From positions 51,656,421 through 51,720,420 of the forward strand of contig NC_079148.1 in NCBI RefSeq assembly GCF_945859685.1: 64,000 bases of DNA, read 5' to 3'. This document shows, in pieces, positions 1 to 9,735 of the stretch. A program made the translations under genes and the position numbers. The notes beneath the pieces were generated by a model. The model was given only the letters and a program-made list of their open reading frames with translations, was not told the DNA's origin and ran no database searches. The first letter of the stretch is position 1, and each line of letters opens with the position of its first letter. This stretch comes from Eupeodes corollae. Its lineage: Eukaryota > Arthropoda > Insecta > Diptera > Syrphidae.

Positions 1-1810
1 CATCAATAGGGCTCTGACTAAGTGGGCTGCGGACAACAAAATAATTCCGGATTAACAGTTCGGGTCCAAGGCGGGTCTTGACACAATTTCGTGCTGCGTC
101 TAAACTCGTTTCTGATATCCAATGGAATAAATCAAAACAACAATGCACAGGTGCTGTTCTGGTTGATTTCGAAAAGGCCTTTGATACCGTATGGTTAGAG
201 GGTCTTTACCTAAAACTGAGCAGGCTTGGCATAAGCAAGCCATTGTTGTATATACTTTATAATATGCTTAACGGTAGAAAGTTTGTTGTCAAAAGTGGCA
301 ATGTTACTTCTACCACAACATTCTCAATTAAAAAGGGTCTTCAACAGGCAGCCGTGAATTCGCCGATTATCTTCAGCATTTACACCAGCGATCTGATAGG
401 TAGTCTAACAAAGGCAATTGCGTACGCCGACGATCTAATTGCGTACAGAACGGCCCGAAAGGTTGAGGTTATTAGAATTCTCTTGCAGCGGGATTTCAAC
501 AAGATTCAGCGATATTGCGGACTACTGGAAACTGAAAATAAATGTCCAGAAGTTGGAGACGATTCTGCTCCTGACTCCGTTGGCTAGGGCCACGAGGGAT
601 ACGTGCAAGAATTGGCGCAAGATGGTCATCGTTGATCTTCACGGGCAGCCATTAGCGAGCAAAAGTGTATCTCGGTATCTCGTTAGATCAGTATTTATTT
701 GTCGACAGACATATAAATGCTGCTCTGTCCAGGGCCAGAGGCCTTCGCTCAGACGAAACGGCTGTTTTTTAGCAGTCGGCTTGACCCCAGAGTGAAGGTA
801 ATTTGCTACATGGCCCTGATACGGCCAATGATCGTTTATGGTTGTCCTGTGTGGTTCAACGTTGCCCCTTCCCAGATGGAGAAGTTTTGGGTGTTCGAGC
901 GGCAGTGTTTACGACGCTGTACCGGTTTATATCGAACAGCCGAGTCTTCTTATGGGAATTACTATTCTAACGAGGTCCTATACAACGGGGCTCGAATCAA
1001 CAGAATTGACAATTTCGTGATAAAACTCGTTCTAGGTCACATTGCAAGAGCTATGTCTTCGACCAACAATTTAATTTCAGGGGCGTTCTATCCGAACGAC
1101 GAGTATTTTGAAAGTGCTCGCTTGAACCCTTTCATTCCACCAGGGGCATTCCTCTTTTTAGATAGATGCGGTCTTATACAGGATAGATTGGCAGATCCGT
1201 TAATCTACCACGTCAGACGACAAACCGTGGATAGGCGACTCCTGTACAATCGGGACGTCATGGCACAAGGCGGAGCATAGCTCTTTCGGTTCAGTAGGGC
1301 TGTGTTTGAACGGGACCGAACTGATAGGGTGAAGCAGGAGAACCAGTTTTCGTGGCTTTAATCGGCACTTGATAGTGGGTATACGGGATGGGGTTTTAAG
1401 CCTTGGCCGGCTTACATACTTGTGTTTATAGTTTTAGGGTTTAGTTTTAAGTAGAATAGGCCTGGTGGCAAAAAAAGAAATAGAATAAAATAAATAAAAA
1501 ACAAAAAAAGGCAACAAACTATGAAAAACAAAAATGTCAGATAGTTAGATTTGCTGCTGTTGTTATTCTAGTTTTAAGTAGTTTATAGGTAGAATAGGAA
1601 GTTTAAGTTAGTTTTAAGTTTTATATTAAGGACCTTATTTTAAGTAGTTTTTAAGTAAAAATAAAAAAGGATCTTGATATTAGTTTTTTTTCAAAATTTT
1701 CTAATAAATACAAAAATAAATAAAATATAAATTGAAGTAAAAAAAATCTTAGGGCCGAAAGGCATTAGTAGTTGGTGTTATAGATAAGCTTAGAGTTTTC
1801 GTATGGGAGC
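1..1810 (+). mobile_element. Jockey-type LINE, family A, copy 1 (cut by window start)
   Basis: 3' half of a non-LTR retrotransposon whose 5' part lies outside the window. It holds the RT from just before the first catalytic block through the C-terminal domain, then a 3' UTR from about 1370. The sequence matches three other copies (18.6-22.8, 32.85-35.5 and 54.2-56.7 kb) almost base for base by eye. Homology stops near 1808 inside the 3' UTR, so the last ~120 bp and the oligo(A) tail seen in the other copies are missing. The 3' truncation must be post-insertional, because LINE integration starts at the 3' end. Confidence 0.9.
60..1370 (+). pseudogene. Reverse transcriptase of LINE family A, copy 1 (broken)
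   Basis: RT polymerises cDNA from the element RNA at a nicked target. Visible motifs are VLVDFEKAFDTVW (first catalytic Asp, about 150-190), a GLQQAAVNSP version of the usual GxPQGxxxSP block, and IAYADDLIAY (about 417-445). The C-terminal region includes MVVYGCPVW-like and CLRRCTGLYRTAE blocks. The reading frame changes near 520-560 and again near 670-730; compared with copy 4, a few bases are missing around 672-680 and 3 bp near 742. It is therefore dead. Jockey-clade placement is by resemblance of the RT and its C-terminal block; other members of the Jockey group are possible. Confidence 0.85.
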
Positions 1811-3140
1811 ATTTGCTTTCCATGCAACAGAAGACCAAACTTTGTGTGAAATTTCGAAATTCTGCGATGTTGAAAAGTGCTTAGTAAGTCAGTCAGTTAC
1901 GGTTTTTTACAATTTTCGAAGTGATGTAGGTATCTCATAAAGTCTTTTAGCTACGGAGCTAACATTTGGTAAGATGCATATCATCAACTAGAAGTTCTTT
2001 CCTGTGTTGATTCCTTAGTTAAAGAGTGGTAATTGGCCGGCTGAGATTGTTCCTGTAAATAGGTAGTAGTGTCAGAAGTTGGGTGGCATTGCAGTACCCT
2101 ATTATTTTCATACCAAAAATAAAAAAAAAAGAAAACTATTTAAATATTTCTTTTTTTTAAATGAATACTCAAGTTCAAAAATGAAATAAATTCCCTAAAA
2201 GGCGTGAAATAAGTCCCCAAAAATTATAAAATAAAAACCCTAACTCAATTTTGTTACTTTTTTTAGTTCTTGTGTGCCTTCCGATACGTTTTGACCATTT
2301 TAGATGTCATTTCATCAGGATTGTTTCCTCAAAAGAAAAATTAATTTAGTCCCCATAAAAACATGAATCTAGTCGCCAAAGCTCTTTCAAATTTTGTAAA
2401 GAAGATATTTCTTGGGGAGTTACTTCCCTTAGGTCAATTTAAACAAATAAAAATCGAATTTAAAGCAATAAGGAGACTTAAAAATTAAGAACTAGAAATC
2501 TGTCAGTAGTTTAAAACACAAATCTACAAAACAATAATGGCTGAAACACATACACGCTTCAGCTTCGGCTTCGTCTGCGTTACGTTAGGCCTGCTTCGAG
2601 GTTGCTTTGAATGACATTTCTATTATTTCATCCCTCCAAAGAGCAAATATTTTGTTTGTTGACATTTTTTTACAGCTGTATGTTGAGCTGTCAGACAAAG
2701 CAAATGTTCAGATAATTTAACTAAAGCTTCCGTTTGGAGTCACATTACGTTCTTTTCCTTACGATTGTCAAACAAAACGTGAGGTCGAAGCTTCATTGTG
2801 ATAGCATAAAAGTTCGATAAAGGTTTTCCTAAATGAAACCTGGAAAACCGTCCGAGCGGAATTCTCACTGATTTCCTCCGAATCGGAGACATTTTGCTTC
2901 AAGGTACTCGTAGTTCTCCGATCAGCTGATCGCACCTTCTCTGCGCGATAATTCAAGGCATGCAATTTGCATGCGATGCTAAGTACTTGTTTTATTCTTG
3001 ACAGATACAAACACAATTTTCCGAAGTCCTCCGACAAGTTCTTGTTGCGGAAAGTGTTTTCCTTTTTTAAAAAATAGTTACTTTAAATGTAAGTAATAAA
3101 AAAATTAACTTAATTTTCGATTTCTTGTGTTATTAATAAT
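1811..3140. other. Unassigned AT-rich DNA
   Basis: No gene or known repeat recognised. A minus-strand open frame of 89 codons (2768-3037) has no recognisable motif. A short palindrome, GCATGCAA-T-TTGCATGC, lies near 2958-2974. Confidence 0.5.
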
Positions 3141-3149
3141 GGACTTTTT

Positions 3150-3475
3150 GTTTTTAGGTAAAACGAAAAAACAAGCGCTCAGCGATATGAGGGAATGGTA
3201 AATCTGCTGAGCGAATATATCCAGACATAGCTCAAAACTATACAAAAAGGTCACCACAAATTGTGCCCGGTTTTGGAAAGATTAGGCCAATCAGCTAAAT
3301 TCATTAGGACCAAGGCAAAGGGATGTTGGTGGATGGAGAAAAGTATGTTCGTGATTTTGTGCATTGATTGATATTTTTAAAGGTTTAGAGTCTTACATCA
3401 AAAAAAACTCTCGGCAAATAAAAAAGAAATAGCGGATACTGGTGAAGGAGCTCATTCAACGTCCAAAAATAAACC
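3150..3475 (+). pseudogene. Relic of a zeste/Myb-SANT-like DNA-binding domain
   Basis: Reading the plus strand across frames gives pieces of the Myb/SANT-like domain typical of zeste-type arthropod proteins. One is a helix with LNSLGPRQRDVGGWRKV near 3290-3350. Another is LSANKKEIADTGEGAHSTS near 3411-3467, matching the usual K-L-x-x-N-K-x-x-x-x-x-T-G-x-G pattern. An upstream piece, GMVNLLSEYIQ, corresponds to the start of the domain. The pieces lie in different frames with stops between them, so it is not expressed as one protein. Such domains occur both in host regulators and in the second ORF of PIF/Harbinger transposons; I cannot tell which this was. Confidence 0.45.
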
Positions 3476-3508
3476 AACAATATCCATTTCTTATTATTAT
3501 TGCTTGTA

Positions 3509-3680
<172 letters not shown>

Positions 3681-3837
3681 AGGTTTTATTTGCCATTATT
3701 GATATTTTATACAATATTTATTTACATTTTTCTGTTTCTTTTGAATTAATTACTATATAAAATTGACATAGTTTTTTTTTTCTTTTTTTTATCAACTTTA
3801 ATATATAAGCAGAGTTTGAATAAATAAATGGATGCAT

Positions 3838-4950
3838 GTCAAAATTCTATGATCTGGCATAAGCCTCCCCCAATATTGCCCAAAGATCTCTATCTTTTGC
3901 GTCATTGTACCAACTTTGTCTTTCTTTAAGCAAATCGTCTTTTTTTGTTGATACAAAAAAATTGGTCTTCTGCTTTCCGGTGGTGTCCGTTTTGTGATGA
4001 TTTTTGCCCATTTTTGGTCCTGTATTCTAGATATATGTCTTGCCCAATTTCATTTAAGGAGTTTTGCTCGTTCAACCACGTCCGTTAAACCAGTTCTTTG
4101 TCTTATTTTTCTATTTCTCACTCTCTGGCCAATTCGTAGGTTAAGTAATTTTCTTTCCCTCTTGGTTTGGCATATCCTTATTTTGTCAAGTAAACTTGAA
4201 GTCAAGGATATAGTCTGTAACCCATACGTCATAACAGGTAGAATAGTAGAGTCTAGTATATATTTTCGTGTTTCGTCCCTTAGATTCGATTGTAATATTT
4301 GTTTTAAACTCCAAAATTGTTTCCAACTATTCGTAATGCGTCCAGAAACTTCTTTTTTCTCTTGGTTAATGAATGACTCAGTCTGTCCAAGATGAGTATA
4401 GTCTTCTACATATTCTACGTGTTCGTTATCCAGCATTATGTCATCTTTAATATGGTTAGCCATTATCTTAGCTTTTGACTTATTGATATGAAGTCCAACT
4501 TTCTTGTATTCATTTGTCAATTCTATGGGCATGTTTTGTATTTGGCCGGAAGTTGATGAAATGAGAACTATGTCTTCAGCGAACTAAGGTTGCTCAAATA
4601 TTGTCGCCAAATATTTATTCCATATCTATTGTCCCAGTTTAATTTCTTGAATATTTCTTTCAGTACGGCAGAGAATAATGGTGGTGACATTGGATCCCCC
4701 TGTCTTACGCCTCCCTTTACTTTTATTTCTCTTCCTATTATTTCGGTTTTTATTTTCGCCACGCTATCTTAGTTCATTTTTTCCTGGTCTGATAAGTTGT
4801 CCTTGTTTCGTAGGTTATCTCTTCTGGTTATCAGCGTTTTAGTGTCTTTTAATTTATCACGTTTTGGAGAAAAATCAGTCATGATTGAAACTTTCGCCGA
4901 GTTCTTTATTATTTGTTCTAATGAATTATATGCATTTTCAACAATTTTTA
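3838..4950 (-). mobile_element. RTE-type LINE fragment (N)
   Basis: Minus-strand RT remnant. From high to low coordinates: pre-RT segment (4830-4940, LKDTKTLITRRDNLRNK), the RT block VKGGVRQGDPMSPPLF (about 4690-4735), FKKLNWDNRYGINI (about 4610-4660), then VGLHINKSKAKIM (about 4465-4510), the C-terminal VMTYGLQTISLTSSLLDKI (about 4180-4240), and a final DLWAILGEAYA near 3865-3900. The YADD block is lost: the frame breaks at about 4535-4590, where it should lie. The pattern matches insect RTE-like elements. Several frameshifts make it inactive. No tail or target duplication is visible. Confidence 0.8.
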
Positions 4951-7638
4951 TTCCAATTTATTCTTTTTCTTTGACACTTCAAATGGAAACAAAAATATAT
5001 GTTTGAAATAGGGAGGGGACTTTATTCGATAGTTTTCATTTAAAAATCTTTGCATCTAATTACATGTCTTAAAAATGCTAGTGCATTATAATTGAAAAAA
5101 TACTTTTTATAAGTTTTATAAGCAATAAATTACGTTCTGCCACCAATTTTGTCATGGTTTAAAACGCTTAATGTCTTTTATTTTATAAAATATTATGGAA
5201 AATATATCCCATTTTCGATATATCGCTAAATCAAACCGGAATTCAATCTCCGAAAAAGGATGCGTTGCGGAGAAAGTTCCGCTCCGACGGTTACCTCGAT
5301 AGGGCTGATTATATTCCTATGCACTATTTTTGTCTTTCGTTATTTTTGTCGGTAAAACCTTTGCCTTTTGAAAACTGTAACAATTTAAAGCTTTTATCCT
5401 TTGACATTTCCATGTTCCTTTTAACTGTTTTTACAGTCTGTTGCTTTTTTTAGGATTCAAAAAAACTGAAGGGGTTATTACACTTAAAAAGTTTTACATA
5501 CAGCACGTTTTGAAAATAAAGAAGGATCTAAAGTCGGCCTTAAAGTCGTACAAAATTAAATTGGAGTATTAAACAGAATTGGCTTGCATCATTTAATATT
5601 CTTGATTCTTCTGCGTCGGAAAATGTGCCTAAGGATAAACTTATGGACACTCCTGGAAGTGCCAAAATTTGTTCAGGGTGACAGAACATTGTTCGTAAAA
5701 TATCAATTAGACAATGAAACACATAAAACGGTGTTGAATGTTCAATAGTTTTTCTGGTGATATTCTCCTTAATAAACTTGAAACATTTTTTCTTCAGCAG
5801 CATTTCACCTTTTGTACAATGTTAATATTCAAGCTCGTTAACAGATATCTTTACCTATTACCCTGTATAGCTTAATGTTCAGTAGCAATATCTAATTTTG
5901 AATGCTCGCGCACTATAGCCCCAAAGCCAATAGTTTCATTGTTCGAATAATATAAAATCTTAAATATGTTTAAACGAAAATAAAAAAGAAATCAATTAAA
6001 AGCAACAATACGCTCATTTCAAAAATCATTAAGGCTCCATTATAATATTGAAATGAATACCGTATACGGTACGCTATCGGCGGCAAAGAATTGAGGTACC
6101 AACTTGTATATATGATGGCTTTTGATTATTCTTACCTTTTACCTACCTTCTATTTATATACAATCGCCCGAGGAGGGTTGCTTATTATTTTTTTTATTAA
6201 TTTATCAGCAAAGTCATCCACAAATGGTTATTTAGCATATTTCCGCACTCACTCCGTGGCTTAATTGATTCGATTTCTGTTGCCATCATCAGCATTATCA
6301 TCATCATCATGGTATGGATGATGATCTTCATTTAAATATATGAAGATTGACCTTATTGTTGAACTTTTGCAGCAGCAGCAACGCATCAGCAGCCAACGGT
6401 AATCGAATCCATCACGGATCAATAGTGACAGTTGGCGGCTGTGTACTGGTATCCAGGAGGAACGCACACTCATCTCGCATTTAAGCGATGTTTTACCTAC
6501 TCATCAGACTTACCTAATGGATTGAGGGCCAGGCCAGCATCATTTGAGACAGCAGCGGCGCGGCTCACAACACCACACAACCGCCTCTCCATTGAGGTTC
6601 CTTTCCTATCCTATCTTATATGAGATTGAATCTTTTGAGCAACGCATCACACGCATAATTTGGGCGTTATTTTGATTGAAGTGAGCCGGTTGCTTATTTT
6701 GAATCAAACACAAGTAGCAAGTAATTACAATCCGGGGGCATTATGATTGAGGTGCGTTTTCACAGGTTTTAACTTAAGTTGATCACATATTGATGGAAAA
6801 CAAAGACCGAGAGTTCTTGAAAACAGGCTTGAGTATCTGACGTATCAATTGTCATTTGAGTTGTTTCGATTAACTTTGGCAGCACATGCGAAGTTGATGT
6901 TACGTCTCCAGTTGTGACGAACTATACACACAATGTTTTTGTTTCTTGGACAAATTACCGATGTTGAAGTGAACATAATTTAGGAAAACAGTTGGTGGTA
7001 AGTTCAAAAAAAAAAAAATTAATTCGTTTGGTAATGCAGAAAATTTCTGTCGAATTGAAGCACCTGCTGCTATTTTGTTAGTACACATTTTTATGAACAT
7101 ACATTTTGGTATACCTACTCGTGTAAGGTAACCTTAATGACAAGCGCTGCAAATTGAGCGTAACCATTGTCCGGTTCGTGTTTTTCCGAAGGCATTTTCT
7201 TTCCAAAAAATGTATATTTTGAAAGGGGTAGCAGTGACTCCCTTGACTATGCTGTGTGTAATTATCATGTCAATTTGCACGCAAATCGCAAACATTATCT
7301 TTTTAAGAATTATGTGTAATTTGTGGTGTGGATAAATTAAACGTTTTTAAATACTTTCACAAATGCGGGTAAAGTTGGTTTGTAGTTTGACATGTTTTAA
7401 GTTGTTAATGTTTTGTTGTATTTCGTGTGCTGTATAGGTAGAGGGTTTCTAGTCTAGATAGACTATGTGAATAATTTTAAACCAACAGCTGATGTTTTGA
7501 GTGAAAAGACGGTTAAAATATGGCCAAAGCTGGAATTGCACTTTGTAGAGTTATTGATGCGCAGAAAATGCTGAAATTGTTTCCAAAATACATTTTTCAA
7601 TTAAAAGAAAGGTAGTTCATTGTTTACAATTTCCAATG
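4951..7638. other. Unassigned non-coding stretch
   Basis: No gene recognised. Open frames of 60-87 codons here have no motif. 6240-6640 is compositionally richer (CAT/GAT trinucleotide runs near 6287-6335 and an AGCAGCAGCAACGC tract near 6370) and could be conserved non-coding DNA, but this is only a composition argument. Confidence 0.4.
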
Positions 7639-7640
7639 TA

Positions 7641-8720
7641 AGGAGTGATTTTTTGAGATCTACCAAAAATAAAACAACAAAACAAACGCCCATTCGAAAA
7701 AGCATACCTGGGAATCTTGATTTTAATCGATAGTACGTTCGATACAATTTAACTCTTGAAGATTATTTAATGTAAATTCTGGCAACTTCTCCGTCTCAAA
7801 TGGTCTACCCACTAAGTCCAATGTTGGCATACTCTTTTCTACATTTCGGACGGTATCTCCGCTTCAATATTGGCTTCTATTGTGTCAATCTAAGCGATAG
7901 GGACTGAGCTAGGTGGAGAAGTTTTTTGGGTGAGGCCCTAGTTCACACAAGACTGTAGCGCCACCTCAAGTAAGTATGAGATTTAAAATAGCATCACACA
8001 AAAAAAAGTCTTGAGCAGCTAAATCGCACGATGTAAGCTGGAAATCGTCTGGTCCTAAACGTGAAATAAACTCTTAACCGAAATCGGTCAGTTCTTAACT
8101 GGAACCGTTCTGTTTAAACCATATGTCAGGGAAGTCCATTTTGCGCAAAAAAGGGTTCATTACCATATCGCTTGACATTCACAGTAACGTTGCGATTCGC
8201 ATAATCTTTGAAGAAATGGTGCCCAATGATTCACACCAAATAGCAACTTTTTCGGTATGCAATGGTAGCTCTTGCAATGCTTCTGGCTGTCCTTAACTCC
8301 AAATACGGCAATTGTGCATGTTCACGTATTTCTTCAATTAAAAATGCGCTTCTTCACTGAACACAATTTTTCGATAAAAAGTAGATCTTCTAATGACTTT
8401 TCAAGATTTCATTTCCTCCTAATTCGGCGTTGTGGCAGGTCATTTAGCGTCAATTCTTGCAACATCATTTGTAATTTGAAAAGCTTCTCAACTAAATTAT
8501 TCCTCCAAATTTTCCACGTAGGCCCAACTGCTGCGAACGGCGCCGAATCGATAATTCACGTTCATCATTAACATTGAGTTATACAGCTGCAATATTTTCC
8601 AGAGTTCTCACTTTCACGTGTTGTAAGTCTAATGTCCAACAATGTAAATTTAGTGTGAAATTAAGTCAGTAAATCGGATAAATTGACCATAAAATGGAAG
8701 AAGCATACGCAGTTAACTCC
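7641..8720 (-). mobile_element. Decayed mariner-like transposon A
   Basis: Minus-strand transposase relic. Translated pieces match mariner blocks: RTTRESENSGKYCS-like N-terminal linker (about 8590-8640, equivalent to VRTLENIAAV), LSIRRR-like helix, SYHCIPKKLLFG (about 8240-8290), the FGVNHWAPFLQ region and, near the C-terminus, KRVCQHWT and WVDHLRRRSCQNLH (about 7750-7830). The end at 7641 reads AGGAGTGATTTTTTGAG after TA, close to the inverted repeat of copy B at 48.5 kb, so this is the 3' terminus. The other inverted repeat is absent; the element is 5'-truncated and full of stops. Confidence 0.75.
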
Positions 8721-9169
8721 CTTAACTTAATTTATAAACGCTTTATAGTTGAATTAAAGATCAACTTGAAGATGTTGACAATGACTCAAAACTCTAATAA
8801 TGCGTGAGCTGTCATTGCTATCAAAAAATAGTAAACAAATCGCTCATTATTTGTTAATACAAAATTTACTTCTCGTCTGATAAGTCGTCCAATATTTCGA
8901 TGGGAGTACTTTTAGAAGATATTGTTTACAGTAAAAGTGATCAATTGTTTTTCCAGGTTGGTTTAGCTTTTGGCTCACAATGTTATCATTAAGTTTTAAG
9001 TCATTAAACCTTTTATTTGAAATGGAAATTTTAATATCGATAATAAAGTTTTTGAACTATTTTGTTTATTTTTCATCTCATCACATTAAACCAATGTGAT
9101 GAGATGAGGATATCTTTACAGACTTTTGTATTTTGTTCTATGATAGCACAATCTTGGTCACGTACAAAT
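8721..9169. other. Unassigned AT-rich DNA with a perfect hairpin
   Basis: No gene. It contains a perfect 15-bp inverted repeat (listed separately at 9073-9107). Confidence 0.5.
9073..9107. repeat. Perfect 15-bp inverted repeat (hairpin)
   Basis: Left arm TCATCTCATCACATT (9073-9087), loop AAACC, right arm AATGTGATGAGATGA (9093-9107), without mismatches. It sits 62 bp from the end of a SINE fragment and is not part of any recognised element. Confidence 0.9.
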
Positions 9170-9362
9170 GAATAAATTGGGTGGCGCGTCGCAGGGCATT
9201 GAAAAAAAGGGCTAGTGACTTACAACTCTAAAACATTCCTGTGCGTGAGTACTGATTTCAGGGATGGAAGGGCGACTTACAGTTAAAAGGCGAATCCGTA
9301 CGGACAATTTGAGAAAGAACTTTTCATGACAAGAATTTATATACAATTTGTCAATTCCTTCC
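9170..9362 (-). mobile_element. tRNA-derived SINE copy S1, 5'-truncated
   Basis: Minus-strand copy of the SINE seen complete at 15.83-16.13 kb. It retains the tail end (AAATTGGGTGGCGC at 9174 on the plus strand), the CATTCCTGTG and CAGGGATGG blocks and the TTTGTCAATTCCTT block, but stops before the tRNA-like head. It has no pol III promoter boxes. Confidence 0.85.
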
Positions 9363-9573
9363 TTAAAACATAAATTGGGGATGGGGTACCATAAAATCCA
9401 AAGACTCTGTTTATAAAAGGTACTTATATTTTAAAATTCAAAAATGTACCTATAAAATAAGTTTGAGTTAAAAAACTAAAATGCATTAAAATCGTTTTTT
9501 TTTTTTTGAAAAATCGTTAGAGACGTTTTCTTAAAATTATTTTGCATACATAACATTTTTTAATTTTGCTTAG

Positions 9574-9593
9574 TTAGGTTAGGTTAGGTTAGG
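9574..9593. repeat. (TTAGG)4 tail of LINE L
   Basis: Four exact TTAGG units at the 3' terminus of LINE L. Although this is the canonical insect telomere unit, its position at the end of an LOA-type element argues that it is a LINE tail repeat and not an interstitial telomere. Confidence 0.8.
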
Positions 9594-9735
9594 CTTTCCG
9601 AGATGGAAACGGACACACTTAGGCTAGTTTAATGGCTCATTGTGATACCACATAAATCTTGAGGCTTCCTCCTAAGCTAAATGGAACCAGCTTGAGTCAA
9701 TTACGAAACGTGAGAGGCTGATTATACCGATTTGG
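9574..9735 (-). mobile_element. LOA/I-type LINE L, 3' end (distal piece)
   Basis: Last part of the LINE that resumes at 12490. In minus orientation it encodes the ORF2 C-terminus (GIISLSRFVIDSSWFHLA, stop at 9672-9674), followed by a short 3' UTR ending in four TTAGG units on the plus strand (9574-9593). It was separated from the rest of L by insertion of LINE J at 9736-12489. Confidence 0.8.

Noticed and set aside
2958..2974. GCATGCAA-T-TTGCATGC palindrome as a regulatory site
   Set aside because: Palindrome is real but a single short octamer-like site has no supporting context.
9574..9593. Interstitial telomere
   Set aside because: Only four units, located exactly at a LINE 3' end.
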